DNA from: a virus
Virus record (IMG/VR): IMGVR_UViG_3300018917_000004
Location: 1 to 52,415 of that record
Strand: one strand, 5' to 3'
Length of the DNA stretch: 52,415 bases
Positions 7,854 through 16,571 of this stretch are shown in pieces. Positions within the stretch are counted from its first letter, which is position 1; each line of letters begins with the position of its first letter. The translations under genes and the position numbers were made by a program. The notes beneath the pieces were generated by a model that had not been told where the DNA came from, did not search any database, and was given only the letters and a program-made list of their open reading frames with translations.

Positions 7854-7917
7854 TTTGTTATCACATTATCACACGAGTTAACTAAGTATAAATAGTAGCA
7901 TTTAAGGATGAAATAGC

Positions 7918-9384
7918 GTGCCAGAGTATCCTAATATACCATTCAGCGACGGCCAGGAGTACACAGCAGAACTGGCTTACAAGGCCTTCTACTGCCCAGT
8001 GTTTGACGGTGCCACCAATTTATTAGGGCATCGTGAGGCAATTAGAGACGATGAGTTAAGCAATACGGGCATTAAGGCTGATGTTATCACATTGCGTGAT
8101 GGTTTCAAGTGTACTGCCGGTGCTGGCCTTGTAATCAACTATTCTTCTGGTATCATGAGAGATAGTAGTGATAATGTTATCACAAAGGCAGCGGGGCAAG
8201 TGTTAGCACCGGATAACGCTACATCTTACGTTTACATTGATGGCACTGATAACACAATTAAATGTAGTGTAACACGAAGTGTACTAAGGGCCACCTTAGC
8301 CAAAGTAGTGACGCTGGCAGGCAATATAACGTCAATAGCTGACCAGAGACACCCTGCCACGGTGAACGTTAGGCCACCAGCGTTTATCATTAAATCTTTC
8401 GGAGGTCAGAGTACAACAATTAAAATATGTACCCAAGGGGAGACACTGAAAGGCGTTATTGAATGTGGGTACTTTGAGATACCTGCGGGTGTAACGGTGA
8501 CTGTTGACCGTTTTGCCAAGGTGATATGCTCAGGGGCCGCGAATATATACGGTACAGCTAACGTCACACCACAGACACAAGGGCACCCTCGGACGAGCTT
8601 TGGTCTATTTACCTCAGGGGGATACTTAGGCTACCAACCGGGTGAGGGCCTGGGGAAGAACGGTGTACCTTATCACTACACTCAACAGCCCTATGGCTCA
8701 TCAGGCGGTATAGGGTACGTTAGTAATCGACCGGGTAACACGGTGACATCTTGGTGCTATCAGGAAACCGCAGGGCACGGCGGCGGCGCGTTTAGTATTG
8801 AAGCTGCCGGTGCCATCAGGATGTATGCCAGTGCGGTCATTACGGCTAAAGGTACCAACGGGGCTAAGGCAGGTAGTACTGATGCAGGCGTAACGCTACA
8901 ATGTATCGCTAGCGGTAGCGGTGGGGGCAGTGGAGGCCTAGTGTCATTCGTGTCGGCTACTAGTGTTGTTGTTGAAGTAGGGGCCACGGTGGACGTTAGA
9001 GGTGGCAATGGTGGTGATGGCTATATTCATACACCGGGGTACGGTGCGCCACTAGTAGCAGCACCGGGTACACCTGGGGGTGGTGGGTACTTTGTGACAA
9101 TAGCGCCAACCGTTAACACCACAGGCTTTACTTTTCTTAACGCTGGCGGCACTCATGGCCTCTGGGGCAGTCATTTAAATGGCGTGACCATAGTAAACTC
9201 AACTACCATTAGCTTCCTAGATACCACCTACGGCCTAGTGGGAGGCGGTTTAGGCGGTGCGTTTGGTGGTGCGGCGGGTGGCTTTAGTACCTATTTCAAC
9301 GGTACGCCACAGGTCGATTATGTAATTATGTTACCCGGTGGTGCCGGGGTGCATCATATTTCAAATAGCCTACCAACGGCTTAG
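7918..9384 (+). CDS. Glycine-rich tail fibre/adhesin protein
   Basis: Starts at a GTG with AGGA 9 nt upstream; 488 aa. The first ~160 residues look like a fibre-attachment domain, the middle is beta-rich, and residues ~290-480 contain long Gly-rich runs (GGGGYF, GGGLGGAFGGAAGG) like those of glycine-rich receptor-binding tips. The gene follows the collar-domain fibre with a 64-nt gap holding TTGTTATCAC-ATTATCAC. Two further motif copies lie inside its 5' third. The adhesin role is inferred from composition and position. Confidence 0.7.
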   Translation: MPEYPNIPFSDGQEYTAELAYKAFYCPVFDGATNLLGHREAIRDDELSNTGIKADVITLRDGFKCTAGAGLVINYSSGIMRDSSDNVITKAAGQVLAPDNATSYVYIDGTDNTIKCSVTRSVLRATLAKVVTLAGNITSIADQRHPATVNVRPPAFIIKSFGGQSTTIKICTQGETLKGVIECGYFEIPAGVTVTVDRFAKVICSGAANIYGTANVTPQTQGHPRTSFGLFTSGGYLGYQPGEGLGKNGVPYHYTQQPYGSSGGIGYVSNRPGNTVTSWCYQETAGHGGGAFSIEAAGAIRMYASAVITAKGTNGAKAGSTDAGVTLQCIASGSGGGSGGLVSFVSATSVVVEVGATVDVRGGNGGDGYIHTPGYGAPLVAAPGTPGGGGYFVTIAPTVNTTGFTFLNAGGTHGLWGSHLNGVTIVNSTTISFLDTTYGLVGGGLGGAFGGAAGGFSTYFNGTPQVDYVIMLPGGAGVHHISNSLPTA

Positions 9385-9417
9385 TTATCACAGTTAACCT
9401 AATACTACATAAAGAAC

Positions 9418-9810
9418 ATGGCATACTACATTGGTCAACAAACTGGCGCAACATTACCCGATGGCTCTTGGGAGTTCACAGGCTACGATTTACTGTATAA
9501 AATAGGTACCCCTGAGTGCCCTTGGGATGATAAAGACCTAGTGCCCCGGTGGTTCACAGTGTTTGAGAGTGCCGCCGATGAACCGTTATCAGCGATGGCC
9601 TGGAATAAGACTCAGGGCCTATATGTCAAACCAATGAGCGAAAGAGGCTACACATTAACACAATGTCCCTTTTACCCTATGTTACTAAGTTACTTCAGTA
9701 ACCGTGACGCAGTATTGGGTGTAATGTTCAAAGCGTTAGTTGAGGCCGCTAGTATCTCACCTAGCCCCGAATTGTATAAGGAATTTGAGAGGGTACTAAG
9801 TCAACCGTGA
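9418..9810 (+). CDS. Probable tail-fibre accessory/assembly protein, 130 aa
   Basis: A soluble 130-aa product with no family I recognise. It sits directly behind two tail-fibre genes, the usual place of fibre chaperones, which is the only basis for the name. The start has a weak AAAGAA leader. The stop TGA is part of TGAGCCTTACGGCTCTAA, a GAGCC-UUAC-GGCTC hairpin of the kind that also ends 17181-19124 and 42874-45327. Confidence 0.55.
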   Translation: MAYYIGQQTGATLPDGSWEFTGYDLLYKIGTPECPWDDKDLVPRWFTVFESAADEPLSAMAWNKTQGLYVKPMSERGYTLTQCPFYPMLLSYFSNRDAVLGVMFKALVEAASISPSPELYKEFERVLSQP

Positions 9811-9861
9811 GCCTTACGGCTCTAATCGTCTTATGTTATTTGTTATCACAACACTACACCG

Positions 9862-10233
9862 ATGGATACTAATGAAACAAAGCCCGTAGGGCCTGAGGTA
9901 ACTAAAGTGACAACTGAGGTGCCTGTTAACTCACGTCATGACTTATATCACGAGGTCGCGACAGTGTTAAATAATGGGGCCTTCGCTGTTCTCGTGGCCT
10001 TCTGCGTTATCCTATGGGTAGCCAGGGGCTTTATTACCAAAGTGACAAATAGTCAAGCAGAGCTACTTGACACCCTACAGAAATCAGTGCGAAACAATAC
10101 GGCCGCGCTAGATAGTATGCAAAGAAATAACCAGCGAGTCGTTGACTTACTGGTCGAATTTAGGCATAGTGCCTATGTTACTAAGTTAATCGAAGAACTA
10201 AAGCGGCGAGTCGATGACCCTGATGAGCCTTGA
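9862..10233 (+). CDS. Single-pass membrane protein with coiled coil (holin- or spanin-like)
   Basis: The 123-aa protein has a soluble N-terminus, one strong membrane segment at about residues 39-57 (GAFAVLVAFCVILWVARGF) and a long heptad-like C-terminal helix (QAELLDTLQKSVRNNTAALDS). This layout resembles inner-membrane spanins or a single-span holin. No lipoprotein partner is seen, and the likely peptidase (37582-38172) is far away, so lysis is a guess. Translation starts without a Shine-Dalgarno sequence 12 nt after a TTGTTATCACAA site. Confidence 0.6.
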   Translation: MDTNETKPVGPEVTKVTTEVPVNSRHDLYHEVATVLNNGAFAVLVAFCVILWVARGFITKVTNSQAELLDTLQKSVRNNTAALDSMQRNNQRVVDLLVEFRHSAYVTKLIEELKRRVDDPDEP

Positions 10234-10315
10234 GGCACTGCGTGCGCTATATAACTCATGTAGTCTTGTGATAACAGAGTATACTAGGGATAACGTGCCG
10301 AAGGCACTAGGCTCA

Positions 10316-10741
10316 CTAGGGTCTCAAGGCCCATAAGGCTCTCATGCCACCTCGCAACAACTCGACTAACTCAGGTACTGTATAAGTGACGTAATTTACA
10401 CCATACCAGTATATAAACATTAGGTCATCTTGTAGCGTCGTAGTTTCCCCTATGTGCCACGGGCACGTTAGAAGGCTATAGTTCAATATGTCATTAGCGC
10501 ACGCAGTGCCAGGGGTGATAAGTGACCAAGCGGCCGCAATGAAGTCAGAGTACATGAGGGCAATAAGGGGCACGATGCAAGCTAGTATCTCTTGGCTATA
10601 TTGTGCCATTACGTCAAAGTAGTTACCTAAGGTGTGCCAAGTGGACTGGTAGCGCCGGTGAGCCTGGTTACTATTCAGGTTAACCAAGAGCTGATAGGTG
10701 TCATTGATAAGGCTTGTAGACAGTGTGGTGATAGCGTTCAT
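10316..10741 (-). CDS. Unknown 141-aa protein next to the repeat-domain operon
   Basis: AGG lies 8 nt before the ATG at 10741, itself preceded by a double motif (GTTATCACATTATCAC). The protein is helical and rich in Leu, Tyr and Trp, with a hydrophobic centre (EILACIVPLIALMYSDFIAAAW, about residues 51-72) that could be a membrane segment or buried helix, and a C-terminal VPELVELLRGGMRALWAL helix. No family recognised. Confidence 0.6.
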   Translation of the reverse strand: MNAITTLSTSLINDTYQLLVNLNSNQAHRRYQSTWHTLGNYFDVMAQYSQEILACIVPLIALMYSDFIAAAWSLITPGTACANDILNYSLLTCPWHIGETTTLQDDLMFIYWYGVNYVTYTVPELVELLRGGMRALWALRP

Positions 10742-10813
10742 TTCAGTACCTTTGTGTGATAATGTGATAACAGTGTAATGAGGTATAGAAGGGGGCCGGG
10801 TGGCCCCTAGTTG

Positions 10814-11473
10814 TTATGTACGTGGCAAGGTACAAGCAGAGGTTACCATTTTAACCTCAGTACCGTCATAGGCGTTATGGTGTTCAGAATCGGTATAAGT
10901 AGCGTAGTAGAGGAAGTCGAGGCCATTAAGTAACCAATACTGTGAGTGCATTATGTTACCGAGTTCTGTAAAGTAACCTAGTGTCCCATCAGGAAAGGCG
11001 TGTACCGGGTAAAACTCATTCGCCTCTTGCACCGCTGTATCATTGTTATCACAAAAGTACTGAGGGTTAATAGAGCAGGCGGGGGCAATGTAGGTAACTG
11101 TAACTTGTGAGCGTTCCTGATGCCCTTGTGCTTCCTCTAGGGTACGGTAGTAAACATAACTTAGAACCGAGTCATCCCAAGAGCCAAAGTAGATTACTGA
11201 GTTATCAGGACAAACGTGTACAGGGTAGAACTGATTAGCCCCGTCTAAATCAGGGGTTACCGTGACATCACAAGCCTCTGTGATATAGGCATCATTAGCC
11301 GTAATAGACTCGATATCATAAGTGACCTCTTGGGTCATGCGTGCCGCTTCAGTCAGTACTTGCTCGATGTCAGCTTTGAGCCAATGCATTCTAGGTTGTC
11401 TTACGCGACCTTGGTCAACTAGGTTACTGTAATGAAAGTTAAACTCTGTAATCATTTGCGCTTTGGTAACCAT
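10814..11473 (-). CDS. Protein with two YPV-PAC repeat domains, 219 aa
   Basis: The ATG at 11473 has AGAGG 8 nt upstream; an upstream in-frame start would lie in the promoter. After an ~75-residue helical N-terminus come two copies of a domain: residues 80-134 (opening QFYPVHVCPD, VIYF; closing IAPACSI) and 152-216 (opening EFYPVHAFPD, LGYF; closing VTSACTL). The same domain recurs in three neighbouring genes. I know no family with this pattern. Cysteines are few and regularly placed, and no signal peptide is visible. Confidence 0.7.
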   Translation of the reverse strand: MVTKAQMITEFNFHYSNLVDQGRVRQPRMHWLKADIEQVLTEAARMTQEVTYDIESITANDAYITEACDVTVTPDLDGANQFYPVHVCPDNSVIYFGSWDDSVLSYVYYRTLEEAQGHQERSQVTVTYIAPACSINPQYFCDNNDTAVQEANEFYPVHAFPDGTLGYFTELGNIMHSQYWLLNGLDFLYYATYTDSEHHNAYDGTEVKMVTSACTLPRT

Positions 11474-11503
11474 CAGGTGAACCTCTTTCTCTCTTACTTC
11501 TAT

Positions 11504-11567
11504 AAGATAACACTCTAGGGCCCTGATTACCACCTATTTACCATCAATATAACTGATGAGTTTACAG
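11504..11567 (-). promoter_or_regulatory. Promoter with upstream TAACTGATGAG site (10814-11473 gene)
   Basis: Extended -10 TGT-TATCTT (11504-11509) on the minus strand. At 11549-11567 lies ATAACTGATGAGTTTACAG, starting 40 bp upstream of the -10. The same site occurs at 39 bp upstream of the -10s at 13160 and 22851. Confidence 0.6.
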
Positions 11568-11604
11568 GTCAATGATAAGCTAAATGATATAGGTATAAAT
11601 GATG

Positions 11605-11634
11605 AACCCTTGTGACATTGTTATCACAAGGGTT
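11605..11634. terminator. Hairpin terminator carrying TGTTATCAC (copy 4)
   Basis: The most perfect of the family: 11-bp arms AACCCTTGTGA/TCACAAGGGTT. It separates the downstream end of the 11661-13124 operon from the promoter at 11504. Confidence 0.75.
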
Positions 11635-11660
11635 ATAAGGTGTAAGTTGTAGGTTATAGG

Positions 11661-11873
11661 TTATAGGTGGCAAGCAGGGAAAGAAGCGTTAGCCCTAAGG
11701 GTAAAAGGGCTAGCTTGGTATCGAGAAGCTTTGAAGGAACTAGGGCAATGAATGAGATTGTGTTGCCCTGATGGGTTAAGGCGGGTCTCTAGTGGTTGTA
11801 ATGAACCTACGGTGAAGTAGTACACCGTATCGCGCCAAATGTAAACAGGGTAATGAATGATTTTAGGTTTCAT
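11661..11873 (-). CDS. Single YPV-PAC repeat protein, 70 aa
   Basis: Begins at the ATG at 11873, 18 nt inside a longer frame whose TTG start lies in the motif TTGTTATCACAA. The whole protein is one repeat unit: IIHYPVYIW, VYYF, NLIHC and a terminal ASFPACHL. It follows 11895-12122 by 21 nt that contain the motif, and the tandem word TTATAGG lies just past its stop. Function unknown. Confidence 0.65.
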   Translation of the reverse strand: MKPKIIHYPVYIWRDTVYYFTVGSLQPLETRLNPSGQHNLIHCPSSFKASRYQASPFTLRANASFPACHL

Positions 11874-11894
11874 GTGACTTTGTGATAACAAAAG

Positions 11895-12122
11895 TTAGTT
11901 AAGGGCACAAGCGGGTAAAATGGCATGAGGCATAATAGCGCCGTGGTAGCCGAAATTATGTTCTAGAGCATCAGAGGCCTCTGAGTAATATAGAGGGTGT
12001 ACCAGGTGCCAAGTGGTGCTACGGGATGACTTAGAAAAGCCTAGTTTATCATGGAAGTAACAGACACCACCTAGATGACCGAATTGTACAGGATAATAAC
12101 GATAGTCAACTTTACGCTTCAT
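11895..12122 (-). CDS. Single YPV-PAC repeat protein, 75 aa
   Basis: Its ATG overlaps the stop of the preceding gene as ATGA (12119-12122), so the two are translationally coupled. The protein is one repeat domain: YRYYPVQFG, VCYF, WHLVHPL and a closing AILPACALN. It matches the layout of the unit at 11661-11873 and the repeats in 10814-11473 and 12405-13124 at about the same length. Confidence 0.7.
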   Translation of the reverse strand: MKRKVDYRYYPVQFGHLGGVCYFHDKLGFSKSSRSTTWHLVHPLYYSEASDALEHNFGYHGAIMPHAILPACALN

Positions 12123-12424
12123 GTTACATCTGGCCCACAATGGCCCAATAGTTTCTTTTGGAGGTAATCGGTAAGCTCTAAGGTAGAGCGGTAGTCAGTA
12201 CGGGTAGCCAGTTTAGCTAGCAGGGCATCAATGAGATTATACTCTACGGTATATTGTGGTAGTCTCAGGGCTAACTGCCAGAACTTAGCGCGATGAAGGG
12301 CCCGAAAGGCCTCATCATGAAGCCCTAGTTTTTCAAGGTGAGCTGCGAGGTCAACATAGGTTTTATAGCGTTGTTGGCAGTTGACCTGATAGCGTCGCGA
12401 GGTCTCAATGGGCTGTAAAGTCAT
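12119..12424 (-). CDS. Helical 101-aa protein within the repeat-domain operon
   Basis: The only gene in the operon without the repeat. It is strongly helical (LAAHLEKLGLHDEAFRALHRAKFWQLALRLP, residues ~26-57), reminiscent of a single TPR-like hairpin, though too short to call. It overlaps the 3' end of 12405-13124 by 20 nt and ends in an ATGA overlap with 11895-12122. Tight coupling suggests it acts with the repeat proteins. Confidence 0.65.
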   Translation of the reverse strand: MTLQPIETSRRYQVNCQQRYKTYVDLAAHLEKLGLHDEAFRALHRAKFWQLALRLPQYTVEYNLIDALLAKLATRTDYRSTLELTDYLQKKLLGHCGPDVT

Positions 12425-13124
12425 GGCTGTTATCCTGTTCTAAATGGCAAGATATGAGACAAGCAGGGTAAGCTATGTTAGCCGGTACTGTCCAAGGCCC
12501 CTGTGAGCGATAGTCGAGTGCTTGGTCACGAGTGAAACAATGCACTAAGTCGTAACTGAGCCTAGCAGCAGTACGTGACTCAATAGGTACATGAGAATAA
12601 CTGGTGAAATAGTAGACACTATCATCCATAGTGTACGCAGGTAGCCATGTGGTGTATTGCGGGTCAGGTAGTTGACAATGTGGTGGTAACGGTAGGCTAC
12701 AAGCTGGCGCTGCTGTCGTCGGTGTCAGGTAGGAGACCTCAGGGCCATAAAGTAGTTCAACGTGGTTATTGAGGCTCATAGCTTCATTGTAGGTACTAAA
12801 GTTCACGTAATCATTGTTATGAAAGTGTATCACAGGGTACCCATACTGATGAAAGTACATATGGTAACGCCTAGGATACCACTGGTCACAGTTGTCAAGA
12901 TACTCACGAGGGATATTATGAGGCTCATGGTTGTCTTGAATGATGTCTATGGCTAACCGGCACGCATCAATGATAAATGATTTAGTCCAATAGGCCTTAG
13001 GGGTATGAAGTGCAATAGGCCAATCAATATCCTGAAGTCTCGGTAAAAGCTGGTTACGATAGATATCACACAATTCTTTCTTAGTAAACTGAGTTAACAT
13101 AGCGTCGAGTGATTGTATTCTCAT
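12405..13124 (-). CDS. Protein with two YPV-PAC repeat domains, 239 aa
   Basis: The ATG at 13124 has GAGG 7 nt upstream; the frame runs back into the promoter, so the upstream start is rejected. A helical N-terminus (residues 1-75, FTKKELCDIYRNQLLPRLQD) precedes repeat 1 at ~80-134 (DQWYPRRY, VIHF, closing AAPACSL) and repeat 2 at ~148-222 (TTWLPAYTMDD, VYYF, DLVHC, closing IAYPACLI). The arrangement of helical head plus two repeats mirrors 10814-11473, so the two are probably old duplicates. Function unknown. Confidence 0.7.
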   Translation of the reverse strand: MRIQSLDAMLTQFTKKELCDIYRNQLLPRLQDIDWPIALHTPKAYWTKSFIIDACRLAIDIIQDNHEPHNIPREYLDNCDQWYPRRYHMYFHQYGYPVIHFHNNDYVNFSTYNEAMSLNNHVELLYGPEVSYLTPTTAAPACSLPLPPHCQLPDPQYTTWLPAYTMDDSVYYFTSYSHVPIESRTAARLSYDLVHCFTRDQALDYRSQGPWTVPANIAYPACLISCHLEQDNSHDFTAH

Positions 13125-13159
13125 GTGGCCCTCTTTAGCGTCTGTTTCCTTACTTCTTA

Positions 13160-13222
13160 AATATAGCACCTAGTTATCCCTGTGAACTAAATAAGAGTTT
13201 AAGATAACTAATGAGTTTACAG
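13160..13222 (-). promoter_or_regulatory. Promoter with upstream TAACTAATGAG site (repeat-domain operon)
   Basis: Extended -10 TGC-TATATT (13160-13165), TTCACA 15 bp upstream, and ATAACTAATGAGTTTACAG at 13204-13222 starting 39 bp upstream of the -10. The site lies 27 bp left of the plus-strand start at 13249, so it could also affect that gene. Confidence 0.6.
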
Positions 13223-13248
13223 CTAACCAATAAGAACAGGTAATCACG

Positions 13249-13857
13249 ATGAAGTTAAGTAAATGGCGGCCAGCGTTTATAACATGGTTGGCGAAGTATG
13301 TCAAGATAGACAAGTGGTTACTAGATGCCCCTAGCGCTGAGGTAACCTGGGACACCTCGAAGCCCTGGCAGTTCTCAGGTAACACTGTAGGATACTTGCC
13401 GCCACTCAGAAGCGTCGATTATACAACGGTAGACCCTAAGACCATTAAGGGCCGCGGGATACAAGAGTTATTTGTGCTGGCTAGGTTTGACAGAAACTAT
13501 AAGTTTGACCAATTGCCAGTAGAGAAAATAGAGGGCCTACACTGTACCTTGTGCCTAGCAGCAACACTAGTATGGCAGTCGATATTACCTGATGAGCCAC
13601 GGGGGTTAACTGATGTAACGACGGCTGCAACAGAATACCCAGTTACCTTTAGGCCCGCTGGTGACCGTAATAGTGACTGGGTATGTGAGATACACTGGCA
13701 GTTCATTATCGAATGGCTAGCCGATGCGGAAGAGGGTCTTGTGACTCAACCGTTTGAAATAACGGCAGTAGGCGGCCGCGTGCTACGTAGTAAGCTATAT
13801 GACTTCCAGGATAACGTAGTTGACTTTACGGGCCTTTTTGCGCCTAGGGGTGAATAG
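13249..13857 (+). CDS. Probable tail/neck protein of unknown family, 202 aa
   Basis: ATG at 13249 with AGG about 9 nt upstream. The soluble 202-aa product has a Trp-rich N-terminus (KWRPAFITWLAKYVKIDKW) and mixed alpha/beta body with CTLCL near residue 97. It is the first plus-strand gene before the sheath-tube-tape-measure block, so a tail completion or neck role is plausible, but no signature is seen. Its 3' end overlaps the convergent gene 13844-14209 by 14 nt. Confidence 0.6.
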   Translation: MKLSKWRPAFITWLAKYVKIDKWLLDAPSAEVTWDTSKPWQFSGNTVGYLPPLRSVDYTTVDPKTIKGRGIQELFVLARFDRNYKFDQLPVEKIEGLHCTLCLAATLVWQSILPDEPRGLTDVTTAATEYPVTFRPAGDRNSDWVCEIHWQFIIEWLADAEEGLVTQPFEITAVGGRVLRSKLYDFQDNVVDFTGLFAPRGE

Positions 13858-14209
13858 TGGTGACTAGCTCATACAGTCGCTCTAAGACATCAGCGGTATG
13901 GTGACCATCGTATCGAAAGTTATAAACTAACTCAGGGTAGAGACAGTTACCCCAGTAGGTCATATGGAGATGTTGTGAGATTTGACGGCCATCAGGGAAT
14001 TCAAGCACGACTAAGAACCAATCAGGGTCAATAGTGGCATTCTGGCTATCGCGGCGAGTTTTGATTACCCTGTAGCCTGACTGACCTTGTGATAACAAGT
14101 TACATAAGAGGATAAATTGAAGACTACGGAAGCTGTAAAGCTCATCAATAGTATGATAGGTATCGCCATCACCTGATACAGCGTAATGACACCGGGGGCA
14201 CTTGGTCAT
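13844..14209 (-). CDS. WDGH-domain-like protein with N-terminal CxxC
   Basis: Starts at the ATG at 14209 (MTKCPRCHYAV); an upstream TTG is possible. After the CPRC knuckle the protein has DELYSFRSLQFILLCNLL and a C-terminal YDGHHTADVLERLYELV. This pairing of an 'ELY.hR' helix with a W/Y-DGH motif is known in small phage proteins of the WDGH type, whose biochemical role is unsettled. It is a lone minus-strand gene inside the plus-strand tail block, overlapping its convergent neighbour by 14 nt, as an inserted accessory gene would. Confidence 0.6.
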   Translation of the reverse strand: MTKCPRCHYAVSGDGDTYHTIDELYSFRSLQFILLCNLLSQGQSGYRVIKTRRDSQNATIDPDWFLVVLEFPDGRQISQHLHMTYWGNCLYPELVYNFRYDGHHTADVLERLYELVTTIHP

Positions 14210-14319
14210 AATAGTTACCACGAGAATTAACAATATCTAAGTATAGCGTACTACGTACGTTAAGTCAATTAGTTAAATGAGTAGAATGATAACCATTATT
14301 ACAAGTGGAGGCTCACGCA

Positions 14320-15855
14320 GTGACGGTTAACCCTTGGGGAATGTTTAGCGTACCGGGCACCTACGTTACCGAAGATACATATGGTAAGGTACCGGCGGCC
14401 CTAGCAGACCATAGTTTAATGTATATGCTGATGTTCAGCAATAAAGCCGGGGCCCCTGTGGATGAGTTAACCTTCATCAGTAGCCTAGCTGACTTCGATA
14501 ACACTTTCGGCCCTGGGTACTCGCGGCCCTCGGTACAACTATTCTTTGCACAGTTTCCTGAAAGTGGCTTTTATTGCGTCAATGTGCCGTCAAGGGCCTC
14601 TAGGTCAGTTAGTGTAACATTGGGTGCGGTAGGCTCAGTATACTCTTTAACAATTGATGGTTATGTAGTATCCTATACTTCAGTTGTAGGCGATACGGCC
14701 CCAATGGTGCTGAGTGCGCTAGCGGACAAAGTGAACAGCACGGCGACGCATTTAGCATCAATGGTCTCTGGTAATCTACGGTTAGTTGATAGTGATACCG
14801 TAGTATCAAGTAGCGGTAATGTGACACTAGGGGCAGTGGTGCCAGCGGCAACCTACCCTGTAGCACAAGATGTAGTAGATAGCGCTACAAAGGTATTGGT
14901 GAGCGATTTGAGACAAGGTTTCATCGTGGCACCTGAGTTCTACCTGGAAATTACCGATATGGCACAAAGGGCCCTGTTAGCTAATAGCCTAGATGCCTTG
15001 TGCGCTCGTGATGGTCATAAGTGGGTTAATGTGGTTGATTGTGGTGAAGAGGTGGCCACGGCGACAACAGGGGCAGGTGCGTTGAACCTAGCACTAAAAG
15101 AGCGTGCCATGTTACAGAGTCCGGCCGGTCACTCGTGGTACTTCTTTCCCCACTGGGTAAATGGGGATAACGTAAATGTACCTATGTCTACCAGTGTGGT
15201 GGCAGTAGCTATTAAACGGTATCGCGTGAACTTTGCTGACCCCCCGGCTGGTACTAGTTTCCCAGTGTACGGCGTGACCTCTCAGACATTTAGAGTACGT
15301 AACGAGCATCAGGGCATACTTAACCCCGTTGGTGTTAACTGTGGCCGTATTTTCGATGAGGCGACCATATCACCCCGGAAAGGCGCGTGTATATACGGTT
15401 GTCGCACATTGTCAACGAGTGGCTTTTGGAAGTTTGGCACGACACGAGTTATAGCTAACGTACTTGAGGGTACATTACGCTACGCTTTCGATACCTTTAT
15501 CTTTCAGAGTGTTGATGGGGAAGGTGAGGCCTTTAATCGAATCATGCAGACAGCAGTGAGTATTTGTGAGCGCATGAGGCTATCGAGAGCATTCTACGGT
15601 AAAACGCCGGATGAAGCGTACTTTGTAGTTTGTGATGAGCGCAATAACCCTCTAATCGACTTAGAGGCCGGCCGTGTCAATGTGGATGTCTACTTTAAAC
15701 CAGCGCCAATGCTTGAGATATTGATTATCAGAGTACACCGCACTTCACTTGACACTGTGATAACAGAGGCCTTTAGTCAAGCCAACAGTGGCACCAGTAC
15801 AGAAGGGAAGGCAGCAACGGCCCCTACTGAAGCGGCGTCCTCTAGTGGTAGCTAA
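14320..15855 (+). CDS. Tail sheath protein
   Basis: The start chosen is a GTG at 14320 with GGAGG 8 nt upstream; a second GTG at 14305 lies before that site. The 511-aa product opens with the sheath-like FSVPGTYVTEDT and ends with DVYFKPAPMLEILIIRVHRTS, the C-terminal domain that links sheath subunits, and it sits directly before a tube gene. It marks the phage as contractile-tailed. One GTGATAACA copy lies inside the 3' end (TVITEA), and the last 25 residues are Ser/Ala/Gly-rich. Confidence 0.85.
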   Translation: MTVNPWGMFSVPGTYVTEDTYGKVPAALADHSLMYMLMFSNKAGAPVDELTFISSLADFDNTFGPGYSRPSVQLFFAQFPESGFYCVNVPSRASRSVSVTLGAVGSVYSLTIDGYVVSYTSVVGDTAPMVLSALADKVNSTATHLASMVSGNLRLVDSDTVVSSSGNVTLGAVVPAATYPVAQDVVDSATKVLVSDLRQGFIVAPEFYLEITDMAQRALLANSLDALCARDGHKWVNVVDCGEEVATATTGAGALNLALKERAMLQSPAGHSWYFFPHWVNGDNVNVPMSTSVVAVAIKRYRVNFADPPAGTSFPVYGVTSQTFRVRNEHQGILNPVGVNCGRIFDEATISPRKGACIYGCRTLSTSGFWKFGTTRVIANVLEGTLRYAFDTFIFQSVDGEGEAFNRIMQTAVSICERMRLSRAFYGKTPDEAYFVVCDERNNPLIDLEAGRVNVDVYFKPAPMLEILIIRVHRTSLDTVITEAFSQANSGTSTEGKAATAPTEAASSSGS

Positions 15856-15892
15856 TTAACTCAATTACTATATAACTATAAGGTGATACATT

Positions 15893-16342
15893 ATGGCAAG
15901 TGAACTTAAGCCACTCTCAGAAAAACAGTGGCTAGTGACGGTAGAAGGGGTAGAAGGTACGTGGCGCAAGGCTACGGCCCCCAAGGTGACAAGGGAGAAA
16001 ATTAGATACACTGACCCTACCTTAGGCCGCACGCGCAAGCATTTAGGCTTCGCTGAGAACGATGAGATTACGTTAACCAAGGATTACGACGCTGAGACCG
16101 ATGGCGCTACGGTAGATTGGATACTAAAGAAGCGCGTTGGTAAAGAAACGGTAACACCATTTACCATTACTTTCACCCCGGTATATGCTGACGTAGCCGG
16201 TTCCAAGTACGAAGGCAGTGCCTCCTATACGCTCACAGGGTGCCTGTTGTCCGATTGGCAACTTATGGGCCCTGATAGAGGTGGTAGCGGCCTTAGCACC
16301 TTGGAAATTGTTGTAACCTGGGATGATGTACAGAAGTCATAA
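15893..16342 (+). CDS. Tail tube protein
   Basis: 149 aa, AAGG 9 nt before the ATG, 37 nt after the sheath stop. It begins KQWLVTVEGVEGTWRKATAPKVTREKIRYTDPTLG and ends in a beta strand (GLSTLEIVVTWDDVQ), matching the size and sheath-adjacent position of P2/T4-type tube subunits. The protein forms the inner tube driven through the host envelope. Confidence 0.8.
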   Translation: MASELKPLSEKQWLVTVEGVEGTWRKATAPKVTREKIRYTDPTLGRTRKHLGFAENDEITLTKDYDAETDGATVDWILKKRVGKETVTPFTITFTPVYADVAGSKYEGSASYTLTGCLLSDWQLMGPDRGGSGLSTLEIVVTWDDVQKS

Positions 16343-16424
16343 GTTACCGCCACTTAACTGACTGACCCTATATATCATTATGTGTTAAAGTACGTCACCG
16401 ATGGTAAATGATGAGCCTAACGGC

Positions 16425-16565
16425 TATAAATACCTGAAGGAAACTCAGGTAACTAACGCACGTAGTGCTAACAATAATTCTTTAAGGCCTTAGGGGGGCT
16501 ACCGAGTGCGACTGTGACCTAGTAGGTTTCGAGTCTTGGTTAACTGGGTACCCTTGAGGCTTAAC
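16425..16565 (-). ncRNA. Candidate small RNA (~140 nt) between tube and chaperone genes
   Basis: The 263-bp gap between 16342 and 16606 has no ORF but carries a minus-strand promoter (16572-16601). Next comes the 39-nt element shared with the long RNA unit (16506-16544), a GCAC-UAC-GUGC hairpin (near 16455-16468), and the stem ACCTGA/TCAGGT (16432-16450) followed by ATTTATA as terminator. It would run against the surrounding tail genes. Function unknown. Confidence 0.5.
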
Positions 16566-16571
16566 TATTTA

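Noticed and set aside
13170-13385. A 71-aa minus-strand ORF
   Set aside because: It overlaps the start of the better-supported plus-strand gene 13249-13857 and contains the promoter at 13160-13222.
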